Assembly (NCBI RefSeq): GCF_030325625.1
Contig: NZ_JACAIS010000004.1
Location: forward strand, 1-64,000
Length of the DNA stretch: 64,000 nucleotides
Origin: Sphingobacterium sp. N143
GTDB lineage: Bacteria > Bacteroidota > Bacteroidia > Sphingobacteriales > Sphingobacteriaceae
Direction of reading: 5' to 3'
In this document: piece after piece, positions 17,390 through 26,673 of the stretch
How the letters are laid out: each line of letters opens with the position of its first letter
How positions within the stretch are numbered: position 1 is the stretch's first letter
Notes under the pieces: model-generated
Told to the model about the DNA's origin: nothing
The model's database searches: none
The model's input: only the letters and a program-made list of their open reading frames with translations
Translations under genes and position numbers: made by a program

Positions 17390-17656
17390 CGGCTCATGGC
17401 CCAATATTAATCAAGATAATCTCAAATGCCCTATCCAAAGACTATTTTTTTGAATCCCTTCAAATCCGGGTCATACCATATTGATTGATCTATATGCTTG
17501 GATACTGACGTATATTAGGGGACTCCCAATGATGGCCCAAAGCGGATTGAGCCAATTTGATCATTTCAGTGTAAGACACAGGGAAGAGAAATGAAATCCT
17601 ATTAAGTTTAATAAAAACTTATGTATATTTGAGAAAAAAGCATATTATTTAACCAT

Positions 17657-18673
17657 ATGAAACACCATTTGTCCAATCTGTCCATAAGCTTGCTTACCCT
17701 CCTATTCACCTGCTTTGTGCTTCCTTTACAAGCTCAGGAGACTATTGTTACCTATATTAAAAAAAATGGGGGGCATACCGCCTTCAAAGATTCCGCCGCT
17801 TATACGAGCATCATCCGGTCAACTCCCAATGCAGCGGGGCTTTACGAATTAAACGATTATTATCCCAACGGCAGTTTGAAACGCCATGGCTGGACCAAGG
17901 TAGCCGATTCACGCACATTACACCTGGAGGGAACGGTAGAGACATATTATGAAAACGGCAACCTGGCAAGCTCTGCCGGATATACGGACAATAAATTGAG
18001 TGACACGGTCAAAAGATACCATAACAATGGCCTCTTAAAAGAAACCCGCTTTTTCTTCAAGTCGGAGCGCAGCCCCAACGAGTTCCTTTTTCCAGAACGC
18101 AATAGCCGGCTATTGTATTATGCCGATTCTATGGGCAGGGTGCAAATAAAGGATGGGAACGGCAAATTTGAGGTCAGCAATAAGAAAGACAGTGAACAGG
18201 GCCAATACGCCAATGGGCTTCGTGAGGGACATTGGGAAGGGACATTCAATAAGGGAAAAAACCGATTTGAGGAATGGTATGAAAAGGGGCTGTTAAGTAA
18301 GGGTATTACCACTGATAGTGCGGGTAATAAATTCCCCTATACACAACGGGAAGTTCATCCGGAATACCCCGGTGGAATAAAAAAGCTGATGATGTTTGTG
18401 GCCCAAAATTATAACTTTCCCAAAGAAGCTTTGAAAGCCAGGGTATCGGGCCAGCTACTGATCAGCTTTGTGATTGAAAAAACTGGAATACCCAATGATT
18501 TTGAAGTGATAAACGACCTCGGCTACGGTACCGCCGCCAATGGTATAGAAGTGATCAAAAAAGCACAGAAATGGACCCCAGGTTATCAATATGGCTTGCC
18601 TGTACGTGTCAAGTATTCCATTCCGATCCGCCTAAATCTATTACCTGCTCCCACAAGTTCAAAATCACAATAG
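17657..18673 (+). CDS. MORN-repeat protein with TonB C-terminal domain
   Basis: 338 residues. Signal peptide 1-26 (LPLQAQ). Several MORN_2/YwqK-type repeats lie in residues ~50-200 (YYPNGSLKRHGW, YYENGNLASS, YHNNGLLKETRFF, GQYANGLREGHWEG). The C-terminal ~95 residues are a TonB_C domain (PEYPGGIKKLMMFVAQNYNFP to VKYSIPIRLNL). No N-terminal membrane anchor remains beyond the signal, so it may be a periplasmic adaptor, not a true energy transducer. The 3' end overlaps the convergent gene by nine bases. Confidence 0.8.
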   Translation: MKHHLSNLSISLLTLLFTCFVLPLQAQETIVTYIKKNGGHTAFKDSAAYTSIIRSTPNAAGLYELNDYYPNGSLKRHGWTKVADSRTLHLEGTVETYYENGNLASSAGYTDNKLSDTVKRYHNNGLLKETRFFFKSERSPNEFLFPERNSRLLYYADSMGRVQIKDGNGKFEVSNKKDSEQGQYANGLREGHWEGTFNKGKNRFEEWYEKGLLSKGITTDSAGNKFPYTQREVHPEYPGGIKKLMMFVAQNYNFPKEALKARVSGQLLISFVIEKTGIPNDFEVINDLGYGTAANGIEVIKKAQKWTPGYQYGLPVRVKYSIPIRLNLLPAPTSSKSQ

Positions 18674-20032
18674 CCTGGAGCGGATCTGTTTCAATACAGT
18701 CTGCATTTCTTGATGACGTCGTTTGTTGGATCGGGAAAGCGTGATCGCCTGTTGCTGTTCTGCTTCGGCTTGGGCATAAAAACCTACTTGGTAAAGCAGC
18801 TGTGCCAGCGTAGCATGATATTGTGCTACTCCTGGTCGCTGGTCGATCGCTTTCTTCTGCCAGCGGATAGCATCAAATAAAGCTTCAGGATTATTTTTCG
18901 CGAAGACCAGCAACTGCTTAGCCCCATAGCTCAGGTTACGGGATTGATCCTCCAGATAGTATGGGCGTCCCTTTTCAACGGATTGCTTAAACGCCGCATG
19001 TTGAGCACTGTCCAATACGGGGCCGCGCCGCGAGAATTTGGCCTGACGATCCTGTGCGAAATCTATCCGTGACATGGAGTCTGGAGAAATACGATAAAAA
19101 CGATCATTGTAAAAAGATCTTGCCATTTCAACATAAGCTACCGTATCTCGCGTGAGCCGCTTGTACTCCAAAGGATAAAAACCTTGCGAAATTGCACCCC
19201 GCAAATAATTTGGCGTCCAGGTCTGATACGCAAAATAGCCCGCGCTGTGGGCTAAGGATAAATCCTTCTTGTTGAGTGCTTCCCGGAATGTCTGCTGGAT
19301 AATTCTATTGTTTATTTTCTTACGCCGCGGCAACGGTAAGGTGGCATACAAACTATCCACCATTTTACCATTCGTGCGGGCCAAAAGATAGGTCTTGCTA
19401 TTATACACCGGACCACAGCTCAGCAGGAATATAACTGTCTCAAAATTATTCAGTTCCTGTACAGTCAGTTGTGCCATGTAATCACTCAGTACCTGCTGGT
19501 CAGTATATTGATCGAATGCTTGATAGTGATCGAGCATCTTTTTCAGCAGCGATTGTTGACGCATCCCCTTGTGATACTGTGCGCTGAGTTTGCCCAGTGT
19601 TTCACCCTTTGCCAGGGTGCTTGCCGAATCTATGAGTGCTTCCAGCTCGGCTGCCCCATCTACCGCTTTATTGTGGCGCAATAAAGGGATTCCGTCTTTG
19701 TCTGTAAAGAGATAAATAGGGTTATTCAGGTAGAATGTTTGATGGAGCGGATGGTTAAAATCGTCACGGTGCAGCTGCACGATACCTGCAACAAATTGTG
19801 CATCCAGCTTATCTTTTGCCTTTTTGGAAACGCTTCCTTTAAAAGGTATAAACTGATGTTCATCTTGCTGATGAATGATCAGAAATAACGGTTTATTTTC
19901 CTGCTTTGCCCGTTCCAGCAGGTCCGTGTAATTACTGTGTTCTGGAAAGCTGGCCTGTGCTGTAACAGGATGAGTTAAAAACCAATATAAGAAGACTAAC
20001 ACCGCCGACTTTAAATAGAGCTGAGCCACCAT
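18665..20032 (-). CDS. Exported thioredoxin-fold protein with C-terminal helical repeats
   Basis: 455 residues. Signal peptide (residues 1-25, HPVTAQA). Residues ~32-140 look like a thioredoxin-like domain (LLERAKQENKPLFLIIHQQDEH, then a NPIYLFTDKDGIPLLRH strand) in which the CxxC is replaced by HQQD, so it cannot act as a dithiol oxidoreductase. The remainder is helical, with TPR-like helices at the end (PGVAQYHATLAQLLYQVGFYAQAEAEQQQA). Function unknown; perhaps a periplasmic binding scaffold. Confidence 0.6.
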   Translation of the reverse strand: MVAQLYLKSAVLVFLYWFLTHPVTAQASFPEHSNYTDLLERAKQENKPLFLIIHQQDEHQFIPFKGSVSKKAKDKLDAQFVAGIVQLHRDDFNHPLHQTFYLNNPIYLFTDKDGIPLLRHNKAVDGAAELEALIDSASTLAKGETLGKLSAQYHKGMRQQSLLKKMLDHYQAFDQYTDQQVLSDYMAQLTVQELNNFETVIFLLSCGPVYNSKTYLLARTNGKMVDSLYATLPLPRRKKINNRIIQQTFREALNKKDLSLAHSAGYFAYQTWTPNYLRGAISQGFYPLEYKRLTRDTVAYVEMARSFYNDRFYRISPDSMSRIDFAQDRQAKFSRRGPVLDSAQHAAFKQSVEKGRPYYLEDQSRNLSYGAKQLLVFAKNNPEALFDAIRWQKKAIDQRPGVAQYHATLAQLLYQVGFYAQAEAEQQQAITLSRSNKRRHQEMQTVLKQIRSRLL

Positions 20033-20200
20033 TCAATTAAAATATATTGTTAATAAGTTATAATATAATTGATAAAATTAAATAAAATTCTTCATATATT
20101 CGACATAATTCTTTTTTTAGTTTATAGGTGCGGTTTCTATAGTGAAGGTCCCAAAACCATCAGGTCATGGATTTTGAACCAACACAGCAGGAAACCAGGC

Positions 20201-20791
20201 TTATTCATCTTTTTTATAGATAAAACATCCTGCTTCTGAGGGGTGGTCGAGAACCAAATTTCGCATGTCTTCACGCCATATGAGTTGAACGATCATAAAA
20301 TCTCCGGCTGCGGAAACGGTAAAAAAAATGGCAAACAACAGGATATTCACATTTCCGCTGTACCAGGCATAAATGGCAGGGATAAGCCCTAATATAATGA
20401 AAGGCATCAATGCGCCGATAATATATTGACGGACAAGAAGTGGCTCCTTACAGTGGCAATAGGGTGTTAGCATTTTCATCAAGACACCAAACTTGATTGA
20501 TTTAAACCCCTTCTTGGTGTAACAGACCCAGGTGATCCCATGGATCAGTTCATGCGCAATGATACCAAGGATCACCACCAGTATGCCTATCAGGACCGAA
20601 GTGATGGAGGTAATTTCTAGCATATCGATCATAAAAACAAATGGCCCATCCTGTCGGCCCCAAATCAGGTAAAACGGTAAAGTATATAGTAGAATAACCG
20701 GAATAAATAGAAACAGTGCAAAGACATTGGCTTTATACAGATCAATAAACCGCTCTTCTTTGTGGTAACCAGGAATTGATGCTATATCCAT
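20201..20791 (-). CDS. DUF3267-type integral membrane putative metalloprotease
   Basis: 196 residues with four or five membrane helices (about 23-43, 58-80, 118-140, 145-165). A zinc-binding HExxH motif lies at H80-E81-H84 in IIAHELIHGITWV, at the end of the second helix, the arrangement of DUF3267 putative zincin peptidases. A histidine/cysteine cluster (PYCHCKEPL) follows at about 111-116. Proteolysis is inferred from the motif only. It is a single gene between the thioredoxin-like and TraB genes. Confidence 0.75.
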   Translation of the reverse strand: MDIASIPGYHKEERFIDLYKANVFALFLFIPVILLYTLPFYLIWGRQDGPFVFMIDMLEITSITSVLIGILVVILGIIAHELIHGITWVCYTKKGFKSIKFGVLMKMLTPYCHCKEPLLVRQYIIGALMPFIILGLIPAIYAWYSGNVNILLFAIFFTVSAAGDFMIVQLIWREDMRNLVLDHPSEAGCFIYKKDE

Positions 20792-20914
20792 ATGGTGTTT
20801 ATAATAAATGATTTATCATATAAAATGATGCTTCCTAAAAATAATACAAATTTTATTTCCGGCCAAACCTCCCCGAGCAAACTTGATCAGTACTGGTTTC
20901 TCGTCACATAAAAT

Positions 20915-20936
20915 AGCCACCTCTTATGGTGTGGCT
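20915..20936 (-). terminator. Hairpin of the GCCACATC family
   Basis: Arms AGCCAC (20915-20920) and GTGGCT (20931-20936), with T-rich sequence TATTTTATG following on the minus strand. It lies 29 bp past the TraB/GumN stop. The inner part of the stem is less regular than in other members. Confidence 0.55.
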
Positions 20937-20964
20937 CCCCAGTATATATATTGTGGGTTCATAA

Positions 20965-21813
20965 TCATTGAACGGCAGTAACGGTATAGCCATTTTTACG
21001 AAGCAGGGTAATCAGCCCTTTATCCCCGGCGAGGTGCCCTGCACCAACAGCGATAAAACAAGATTGATCTTTGATCATCTTGGGTATGATAGCCGTCCAG
21101 TTCTCGTTCCGCTCATTCAGCAGTTTTTCTTTTTGTTCGTCAGTCATCCAGGTAGGATCCTGAATCAGGGCGGTCAACTCACCCAGATTTTCTGTTTTAT
21201 AGGCTGCCACCATTTTTGCGGTCAACGCTGGATATTTATTCAGCTGATAGACCGATTCCATGAACAGCTTGGGGGTAATGATGTCTTTCAGCAATGCAAA
21301 TTGCAGATCGATCGTTTCGAGCTCCCCGATAGCCTTCCCTCTGGCAGTTGCGATGGCCGACAGTTCCATTTCATAGGACTTCATCTTTGTGGGATCAGCA
21401 CAGTTGAACCCTTTCATCGTAAATAAAGAGACCACCGCAACGGGTGACACATAATCCAAAAGCTTAATGGAAAGATGTTCCGCAGTTAATACACTATCCA
21501 TTTTTTGGACTTCACGGTCTGAGAATGTCTTTATAAATGCAGTATCCGGTGCACTGTAGGCTTGTAGTTTCTGGGCATTGTCCGGATTGGAAAGGTCCAC
21601 CTCAAAAACCACTTTTTGGCTTTTGTCCAGGGCATCAAGGCATTTCTGCTTGATCTCAAAATCATCTGGGCACAGCATATGTACGGTACCGAACAGGTAA
21701 GAATCTTGCTTGAGGCCATTCCCGGCAATTTTCCACAACATGGAGTTTTCCTGGGCAAATCCGCTAGAAACCACGAAAAAAAATAACAATTGTAGGATCA
21801 GCTGCTTTTTCAT
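20965..21813 (-). CDS. TraB/GumN-family exported protein
   Basis: 282 residues. Signal peptide (residues 1-20, SSGFAQ). The TraB/GumN signature is clear: LWKIAGNGLKQDSYLFGTVHML at the N-terminus with the GTxH motif, IGELETIDLQFALL in the middle, and the terminal SCFIAVGAGHLAGDKGLITLLRKNGYTV with the GAGHL motif. The conserved histidines and glutamate suggest a metal-dependent hydrolase fold (Tiki-related). Length fits the bacterial family. The role in Bacteroidota is unknown. It lies downstream of two tiny membrane proteins on the same strand and may be their operon partner. Confidence 0.85.
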   Translation of the reverse strand: MKKQLILQLLFFFVVSSGFAQENSMLWKIAGNGLKQDSYLFGTVHMLCPDDFEIKQKCLDALDKSQKVVFEVDLSNPDNAQKLQAYSAPDTAFIKTFSDREVQKMDSVLTAEHLSIKLLDYVSPVAVVSLFTMKGFNCADPTKMKSYEMELSAIATARGKAIGELETIDLQFALLKDIITPKLFMESVYQLNKYPALTAKMVAAYKTENLGELTALIQDPTWMTDEQKEKLLNERNENWTAIIPKMIKDQSCFIAVGAGHLAGDKGLITLLRKNGYTVTAVQ

Positions 21814-21848
21814 TTATATAGATTAACGTTAATTATTGTTATACGGTT

Positions 21849-21977
21849 TTATCTTGCTGCGTCATGAAAGCCATCTTTAATTCCTTGAACAAAATCGGCG
21901 CTATTTAATAATATACTGATACAGCATATCACAACGATAAGTATCATCAGTAATTTTAACAGTTTTTTTCTTTCCAT
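21849..21977 (-). CDS. Single-helix membrane peptide (42 aa)
   Basis: Frame from ATG (complement of 21975-21977) to TAA at 21849-21851. It has a basic start MERKKLLKLL, one hydrophobic helix (MILIVVICCISILL) and a soluble tail NSADFVQGIKDGFHDAAR. A longer frame overlapping it in another register (21901-22113) has poor composition, so I prefer this one. It is preceded by a similar tiny protein at 22058-22180. It is 35 bp upstream of the TraB/GumN gene. Confidence 0.55.
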   Translation of the reverse strand: MERKKLLKLLMILIVVICCISILLNSADFVQGIKDGFHDAAR

Positions 21978-22057
21978 AATCTAAACCTGGTTTACTTTTC
22001 AAAATAGTGAGTACGGGCGGCCCAATACCGGCCAGATCGTAAGTAACGGATTTACGA

Positions 22058-22180
22058 TTAATGCAATATGTAATAGATAAATTTGCCAAGCATATTCCCT
22101 GCAAACATTGCAATCAACGAAACCATAGCCAGTACGACTAAGATCTTTATCGCTTTATCTCTATTCAGATTCTTTATCAT
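22058..22180 (-). CDS. Single-helix membrane peptide (40 aa)
   Basis: From ATG at 22178-22180 (complement) to TAA at 22058-22060: charged start MIKNLNRDKAIK, one hydrophobic helix (ILVVLAMVSLIAMF), then GNMLGKFIYYILH. Size, charge pattern and single helix resemble the 42-residue peptide just downstream, suggesting a tandem pair. No family known to me. Confidence 0.5.
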   Translation of the reverse strand: MIKNLNRDKAIKILVVLAMVSLIAMFAGNMLGKFIYYILH

Positions 22181-22421
22181 AATCAGTTTATTTTTATATC
22201 AGAACTTTTCAAATCCAACGGATGGCCCATCCGTCAGGGTCTATAATTATTTAACAATATAATGAATTAATTTTAATTTATGCGACATTATGGCGATAAA
22301 TAGGTGAATTAAAATTCAGCCCTTATTTTTTAAGGGACAGGTCGATCTGTGATTTGATAAAATTATAACGGTAAATCATCTGAAACATGCTGGAGACAAT
22401 GAAGATGCAAGCAGCTTACTA

Positions 22422-23090
22422 TTATAATTTCATCAGAACAGATACTAAATTTGTCAATACATGTAGCCCTACGGCATATATAAAACCATACTTTAACCGT
22501 AGCTGTACGGTCAGGTATCCCAGCAGCATCTGTGGAAGGACATAGATGGGATAGAGAAACCAAATACTTGTATTTAAGGGGGCAAAATTAGCAATATGTA
22601 CAAGACCAAATGAAATAGCACTGATGGATCCCAGCAATTTAATGGTAATGAATCGATTCAGATACTGTGCTATGTCCCTACCTTTCAGCACCCAATAAAT
22701 CAACAAGTTGATCACAATAAAAGATAAAAGGATGACCAAGCTCATGACATTCAGCTTAAATAAATCCTTAAAACCAAAAAGAAGATAGGTCAAGATAGCA
22801 GAAAAGGATATGGCTATATGCCGCGCCTCTAAAGACAACCATAGCCTGAACATTGTTTCTTCAACGATTGGAACTACAAACGCCACCAGAAGGATCATAT
22901 AGAAACTATTGTTGTTGGTGAGTATCCTAATGGACCGTAGTACGTCGTGGTTCAATAAGCTTGGTAACTTGTAATATTCAACCACCAAAAATGTATCGAT
23001 AGATTTAATGATGGTTAAAAGCACGAATCCAATACCCAGAAGCAGCAGATAAAAATAGCCGACAATCCCGTTCACTGGCTCTCGGCACAA
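22422..23090 (-). CDS. CPBP-family intramembrane metalloprotease
   Basis: At least 222 residues with about six membrane helices. The CPBP (Abi/CAAX protease) motifs are present: EE in VVPIVEETMFRLW (about E77-E78), FxxxH in SFGLVHIANF, and a final HxxTN in GLHVLTNLV. These form the metal-binding active site of the family. The start is uncertain: no ATG lies in the frame near the beginning. A TTG gives the coordinates used, but the frame is open with protein-like sequence (NPLLLYLPRNFFYD) back to about 23156, so a non-standard or further upstream start is possible. Single gene. Confidence 0.8.
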   Translation of the reverse strand: MCREPVNGIVGYFYLLLLGIGFVLLTIIKSIDTFLVVEYYKLPSLLNHDVLRSIRILTNNNSFYMILLVAFVVPIVEETMFRLWLSLEARHIAISFSAILTYLLFGFKDLFKLNVMSLVILLSFIVINLLIYWVLKGRDIAQYLNRFITIKLLGSISAISFGLVHIANFAPLNTSIWFLYPIYVLPQMLLGYLTVQLRLKYGFIYAVGLHVLTNLVSVLMKL

Positions 23091-23254
23091 ATCATAGAAG
23101 AAATTCCGTGGTAAATATAATAATAAGGGGTTCCCTGACCATAAATTTTCATAAATTTATTCGACGACTTGATGAGGATAAAAGTGTGGTATAGCCCAAA
23201 TGTGGGCAGGAGCTTTTTGGCACGGCAGAAAATGAGCAACAATAATGATTTAGG

Positions 23255-23851
23255 ATGAATATTTTAATTGTATACAGTCACCCCAGTAAAAAGTCTTATA
23301 CTTTCCAGATACTTAAACAGCTGGAAGAGATAGCCATAAATAAAAATTGGCATATTGAAGTTTCGGATCTATATGCAAACAACTTTCAAAGTAATATGAC
23401 AGCAGAAGAGTATGAAAGGGAAGGATTCGCTGACACAGCACTGCCGATTCCACAGGATGTGGCTGAAGAACATAAAAAGATAGAAAATACGGATTGTATT
23501 ATTTTTCTATATCCTGTCTGGTGGAGCGACTGTCCAGCCATAATGAAAGGTTGGTTTGACAGGGTTTATGCTGTAGGGTATGCTTATGGACAAAAGCCAG
23601 GCTTACCTAAAATGAAAATGGTAAAATATGGAATCACTATTTGCACTGCAGGACATCCCAATGATTTTTTAAACGAAACAGGCATTGCACAGAGCATGCA
23701 AACGGTGATGCTTGATGACCGCTTAGGGAAACGCTTTGAACGAAAGGAAATGCTTATACTCGGCGGAACCTTGGAAATTGAAACGGTCAGGCAAAAGCAT
23801 CGGGAACAGATCAACGAATTATTCATCAAAATAGCAGATTACTGCTCCTGA
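23255..23851 (+). CDS. NAD(P)H-dependent oxidoreductase, flavodoxin-like fold
   Basis: 198 residues, Flavodoxin_2 family (relatives KefF, MdaB, NQO1). The N-terminal strand NILIVYSHPSKKSYTFQ binds FMN/FAD phosphate. The signature FLYPVWWSDCPAIMKGWFDRVYAVGYAY (about residues 88-115) and the GITICTAGHP flavin loop are both intact. It probably reduces quinones or other small electrophiles with NAD(P)H in the cytoplasm. Monocistronic. Confidence 0.9.
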   Translation: MNILIVYSHPSKKSYTFQILKQLEEIAINKNWHIEVSDLYANNFQSNMTAEEYEREGFADTALPIPQDVAEEHKKIENTDCIIFLYPVWWSDCPAIMKGWFDRVYAVGYAYGQKPGLPKMKMVKYGITICTAGHPNDFLNETGIAQSMQTVMLDDRLGKRFERKEMLILGGTLEIETVRQKHREQINELFIKIADYCS

Positions 23852-24033
23852 TAACGGTAAATGGTTGATCCAATCGCTTTTTCTTAGTGCAAGTCTACAT
23901 CAATACATTACCCCACTTTTTGATGCTATAAAAAATTGTCTTTCACGCAATCGTTTTCGAAGATGCTGTACTATTTCGCTTTATAAAAACGACTTTTTTA
24001 AGTATTATTGAGGCTTATGACCAAGATTACTAA

Positions 24034-26511
24034 ATGATGAATTTCCACAAATATACTGCCGGCTTCTTTGTTTACTTGATCTGCATTTTATGGTATATAC
24101 CCTTATCTTTTTCACAAGAGGGGGTCACTCATGCGTTAAAGCTCTGGTACAAACAACCTGCCCGGATATGGGAGGAAGCACTTCCCTTGGGTAATGGACG
24201 CACTGGAGCCATGGTATTCGGCGGCATCAATCAAGAGCGTTTCCAGCTGAACGATCATACGTTATGGTCCGGCGGCCCTGACCAGGGAAATAACCCGAAA
24301 GCGGCCGAGCTCCTCCCCTTGTTGCGACAGGCCATATTCAAAAAAGAATATAAAAATGCGGAGGATATCTGGCGCAAAATGCAAGGTCCTTATTCGGCCC
24401 GATACCTCCCTTTAGGAGATCTGCACTTAACATTTGACCTGGACAGTACCGTCAGTGATTATAAACGGACACTGGACTTGAAAGAGGCTATCTCGACAGT
24501 GGAATTTCAAAGCGACGGAACCCGGTATCAGCGCACGGCATTTATCAATCATCCGGCCAAGGTGCTCGTGATCCAGCTTAAAGCTGATAAAAAAGGTAAA
24601 TTGAATGTCCGTCTTAAATTGGACAGCAAACTCCGACACCTTACTAAAGCATCGGCAAAGGGATTAACCATGACGGGACAAGCGCCATTTGAGGTTGCCG
24701 CCAGGGATTATTTTCCCGACCAAATCGTCTATAACGATAAAGGTATCCGCTTTGACGTTCAGCTGGGCATGGACTTAAAGGGTGGACAAGTAATCACTCA
24801 GGATAGTACCCTTGAAATCCGCAATGCCAATGAAGTGACACTTTACCTTGCGGAATCGACCAATTTCACGGCCTTCAACCTGCAGCCGGGAACCGGTGCC
24901 ATTGATGCTCAGAAGATCGCAAACGCTCACCTTAAAGCAGCCATGCGAAAAGGCTTTGAGAAACTAAAGGATGAACATCTTAAGGATTACAGCAATCTGT
25001 TTGACAGGGTGAAGATTAAACTTGACTCTGGAGCTGATTACGCACAGCTGCCTACGGATCAGCGTCTAAAATATTCCATGAAGCATGGGGATGACCTGGG
25101 TTTGCAGGAACTGTATTATCAGTTCGGTCGCTATTTATTGATCGCCAGTTCACGTCCTGGAAGCCGGCCGGCAAACCTACAGGGCATTTGGAATGATCAC
25201 ATCCAACCTCCTTGGGGAAGCAACTATACCATCAATATCAATACGGAGATGAACTACTGGCTGGCAGAAAACACCAACCTGTCCGAATGCCATGAACCTC
25301 TGCTCTCCTTTATCAATGAGCTGGCGGAAAATGGTGCCCAGACCGCTAAGATCAATTATGGTATCCAGGAAGGTTGGATGGCCCATCATAACGCAGACCT
25401 ATGGGCCAAGACCTCCCCCGCGGGGCATTTCGACCAGGATAAAACTTATTTTCCGCAGGCATTCTGCTGGCAGATGGGGGGTGCCTGGCTGAGCACACAT
25501 CTCTGGGAACATTATCAGTACAGCCAGGATACGGTTTTTTTACGGCAAAAAGCTTATCCATTACTGAAGGGCGCTGCACAGTTTTTGCTGCATTGGCTGG
25601 TTGAAGATCCCGAGACAGGCTTCTTGGTAACAGCTCCTTCTTCTTCGCCTGAGAATCATTTTTCATACCAGGGAGGACGCTATGCTATCGGTAAAGGAAC
25701 CGCCATGGATCTTGCAATCGCCCGGGAACTATTTTTGGATGTCATCAAAGCATCGGAGGTCTTGGACGTAGATGCAGCCTTCCGCTCGATCGTTCAGAAT
25801 AAGCTGACAAAAATGTATCCTTATCAGATCGGTCGATATGGTCAGATCCAGGAATGGCTGGAAGATGTGGATGACCCCAAAGATACCCATCGGCATATAT
25901 CGCAGCTTTTTGGATTGTTTCCGGGAAGCCAGATCGATCCCTTGCTGACACCAGCGTTGGCGAAGGCTTCAGCGGTGACCTTAGACCACCGCGGTGATGT
26001 GAGCACAGGATGGAGCATGGCCTGGAAAATCAACTGGTGGGCCCGACTCCGGAACGGTGACCGTGCATACCGTATTTTGCAGAAAGCATTCAATTACATC
26101 AATCCGGCCGACAAGTCGATCAAGAGCGCTGGCGGCGGTGGCACATATCCCAATCTGTTTGACGCGCATCCTCCTTTCCAGATTGATGGCAACTTTGGCG
26201 CTACGGCTGGTATGACCGAACTACTGATGCAGAGTTATAGTGGTGTCATTGACCTGCTACCTGCCCTGCCTAAAGCATGGAAGGATGGCCACATTACAGG
26301 AATTAAAGCACGAGGCAATTTTGAGGTCAACCTGACCTGGAAAAATCACGCGGTTGAGCAGCTTGTACTGACATCTATTGCTGGTGGCCCTTGTACGGTC
26401 AGAAGCAGAAAAAGGCTGAAAACCGATAAAAAACATAAAAGCTATGAGCGTGATGGTTTCTGGTATATGGACATGGAAACCACCCAGGGAGAGCAAATCG
26501 TATTCAACTGA
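24034..26511 (+). CDS. Glycoside hydrolase family 95 (alpha-L-fucosidase type)
   Basis: 825 residues. Signal peptide 1-27 (PLSFSQ). N-terminal beta domain (LWYKQPARIWEEALPLGNGRTGAMVFGG is the family hallmark), linker, then an (alpha/alpha)6 catalytic barrel. Active-site segments typical of GH95 are present: NININTEMNYW with paired asparagines (about residue 405), TAPSSSPENHF with a glutamate (about 538), and QIDGNFGATAG with an aspartate (about 720). It releases alpha-1,2-linked L-fucose or the related L-galactose from glycans in the periplasm. The GH78 gene that follows suggests a plant pectin- or mucilage-type substrate (inference). Confidence 0.92.
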   Translation: MMNFHKYTAGFFVYLICILWYIPLSFSQEGVTHALKLWYKQPARIWEEALPLGNGRTGAMVFGGINQERFQLNDHTLWSGGPDQGNNPKAAELLPLLRQAIFKKEYKNAEDIWRKMQGPYSARYLPLGDLHLTFDLDSTVSDYKRTLDLKEAISTVEFQSDGTRYQRTAFINHPAKVLVIQLKADKKGKLNVRLKLDSKLRHLTKASAKGLTMTGQAPFEVAARDYFPDQIVYNDKGIRFDVQLGMDLKGGQVITQDSTLEIRNANEVTLYLAESTNFTAFNLQPGTGAIDAQKIANAHLKAAMRKGFEKLKDEHLKDYSNLFDRVKIKLDSGADYAQLPTDQRLKYSMKHGDDLGLQELYYQFGRYLLIASSRPGSRPANLQGIWNDHIQPPWGSNYTININTEMNYWLAENTNLSECHEPLLSFINELAENGAQTAKINYGIQEGWMAHHNADLWAKTSPAGHFDQDKTYFPQAFCWQMGGAWLSTHLWEHYQYSQDTVFLRQKAYPLLKGAAQFLLHWLVEDPETGFLVTAPSSSPENHFSYQGGRYAIGKGTAMDLAIARELFLDVIKASEVLDVDAAFRSIVQNKLTKMYPYQIGRYGQIQEWLEDVDDPKDTHRHISQLFGLFPGSQIDPLLTPALAKASAVTLDHRGDVSTGWSMAWKINWWARLRNGDRAYRILQKAFNYINPADKSIKSAGGGGTYPNLFDAHPPFQIDGNFGATAGMTELLMQSYSGVIDLLPALPKAWKDGHITGIKARGNFEVNLTWKNHAVEQLVLTSIAGGPCTVRSRKRLKTDKKHKSYERDGFWYMDMETTQGEQIVFN

Positions 26512-26541
26512 TCTGCCGTCGACATAAGGGTGAAGCCCATT

Positions 26542-26640
26542 CATCGGAAAGGATATAGCATAAAAAATTGGCGTAGTGCAGTGAAAATCCAAATGTCACA
26601 AGCGTTGGATGACGAAGCATAAAAGAGGAAACATAAAAAT
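26542..26640 (+). repeat. Dispersed non-coding element, copy B (core only)
   Basis: Shares GGAAAGGATA, CATAAAAAA, GGCGTAGTGCAGTGAAAATC, TCCAA...TTGGA hairpin arms, GGATGACGAAGCA and GAGGAAACATAAA with copies A and C. It lacks the ACTGTACAG and GGGTCTGAT terminator module, which is replaced by a different hairpin at 26641-26673. Confidence 0.6.
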
Positions 26641-26673
26641 GCCCCCAGAAAGTGTCTAACTTTTTGGGGCACT
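26641..26673. terminator. Hairpin after element copy B
   Basis: Inverted arms TGCCCC and GGGGCA with partly paired AGAAAGT/ACTTTTT between them; T-run inside the 3' arm. It may end the GH95 transcript. Confidence 0.5.

Larger units (their letters stand above)
17096..17656. other. Long intergenic region holding dispersed element copy A
   Basis: 560 bp without a gene. 17170-17389 is a copy of the non-coding element listed separately. The rest (17400-17656) is unremarkable and presumably holds the promoter for the TonB-C/MORN gene. Confidence 0.5.

Noticed and set aside
17383..17402. Possible member of the GCCACATC hairpin family after element copy A
   Set aside because: The GGCACGG/CATGGCC arms do not pair well and no A/T run flanks them.
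21901..22113. 70-codon minus-strand frame
   Set aside because: Overlaps the end of the 40-residue and most of the 42-residue membrane peptide frames, and its composition (many C, Y, P scattered, no helix or signal) is worse than that of the two short frames.
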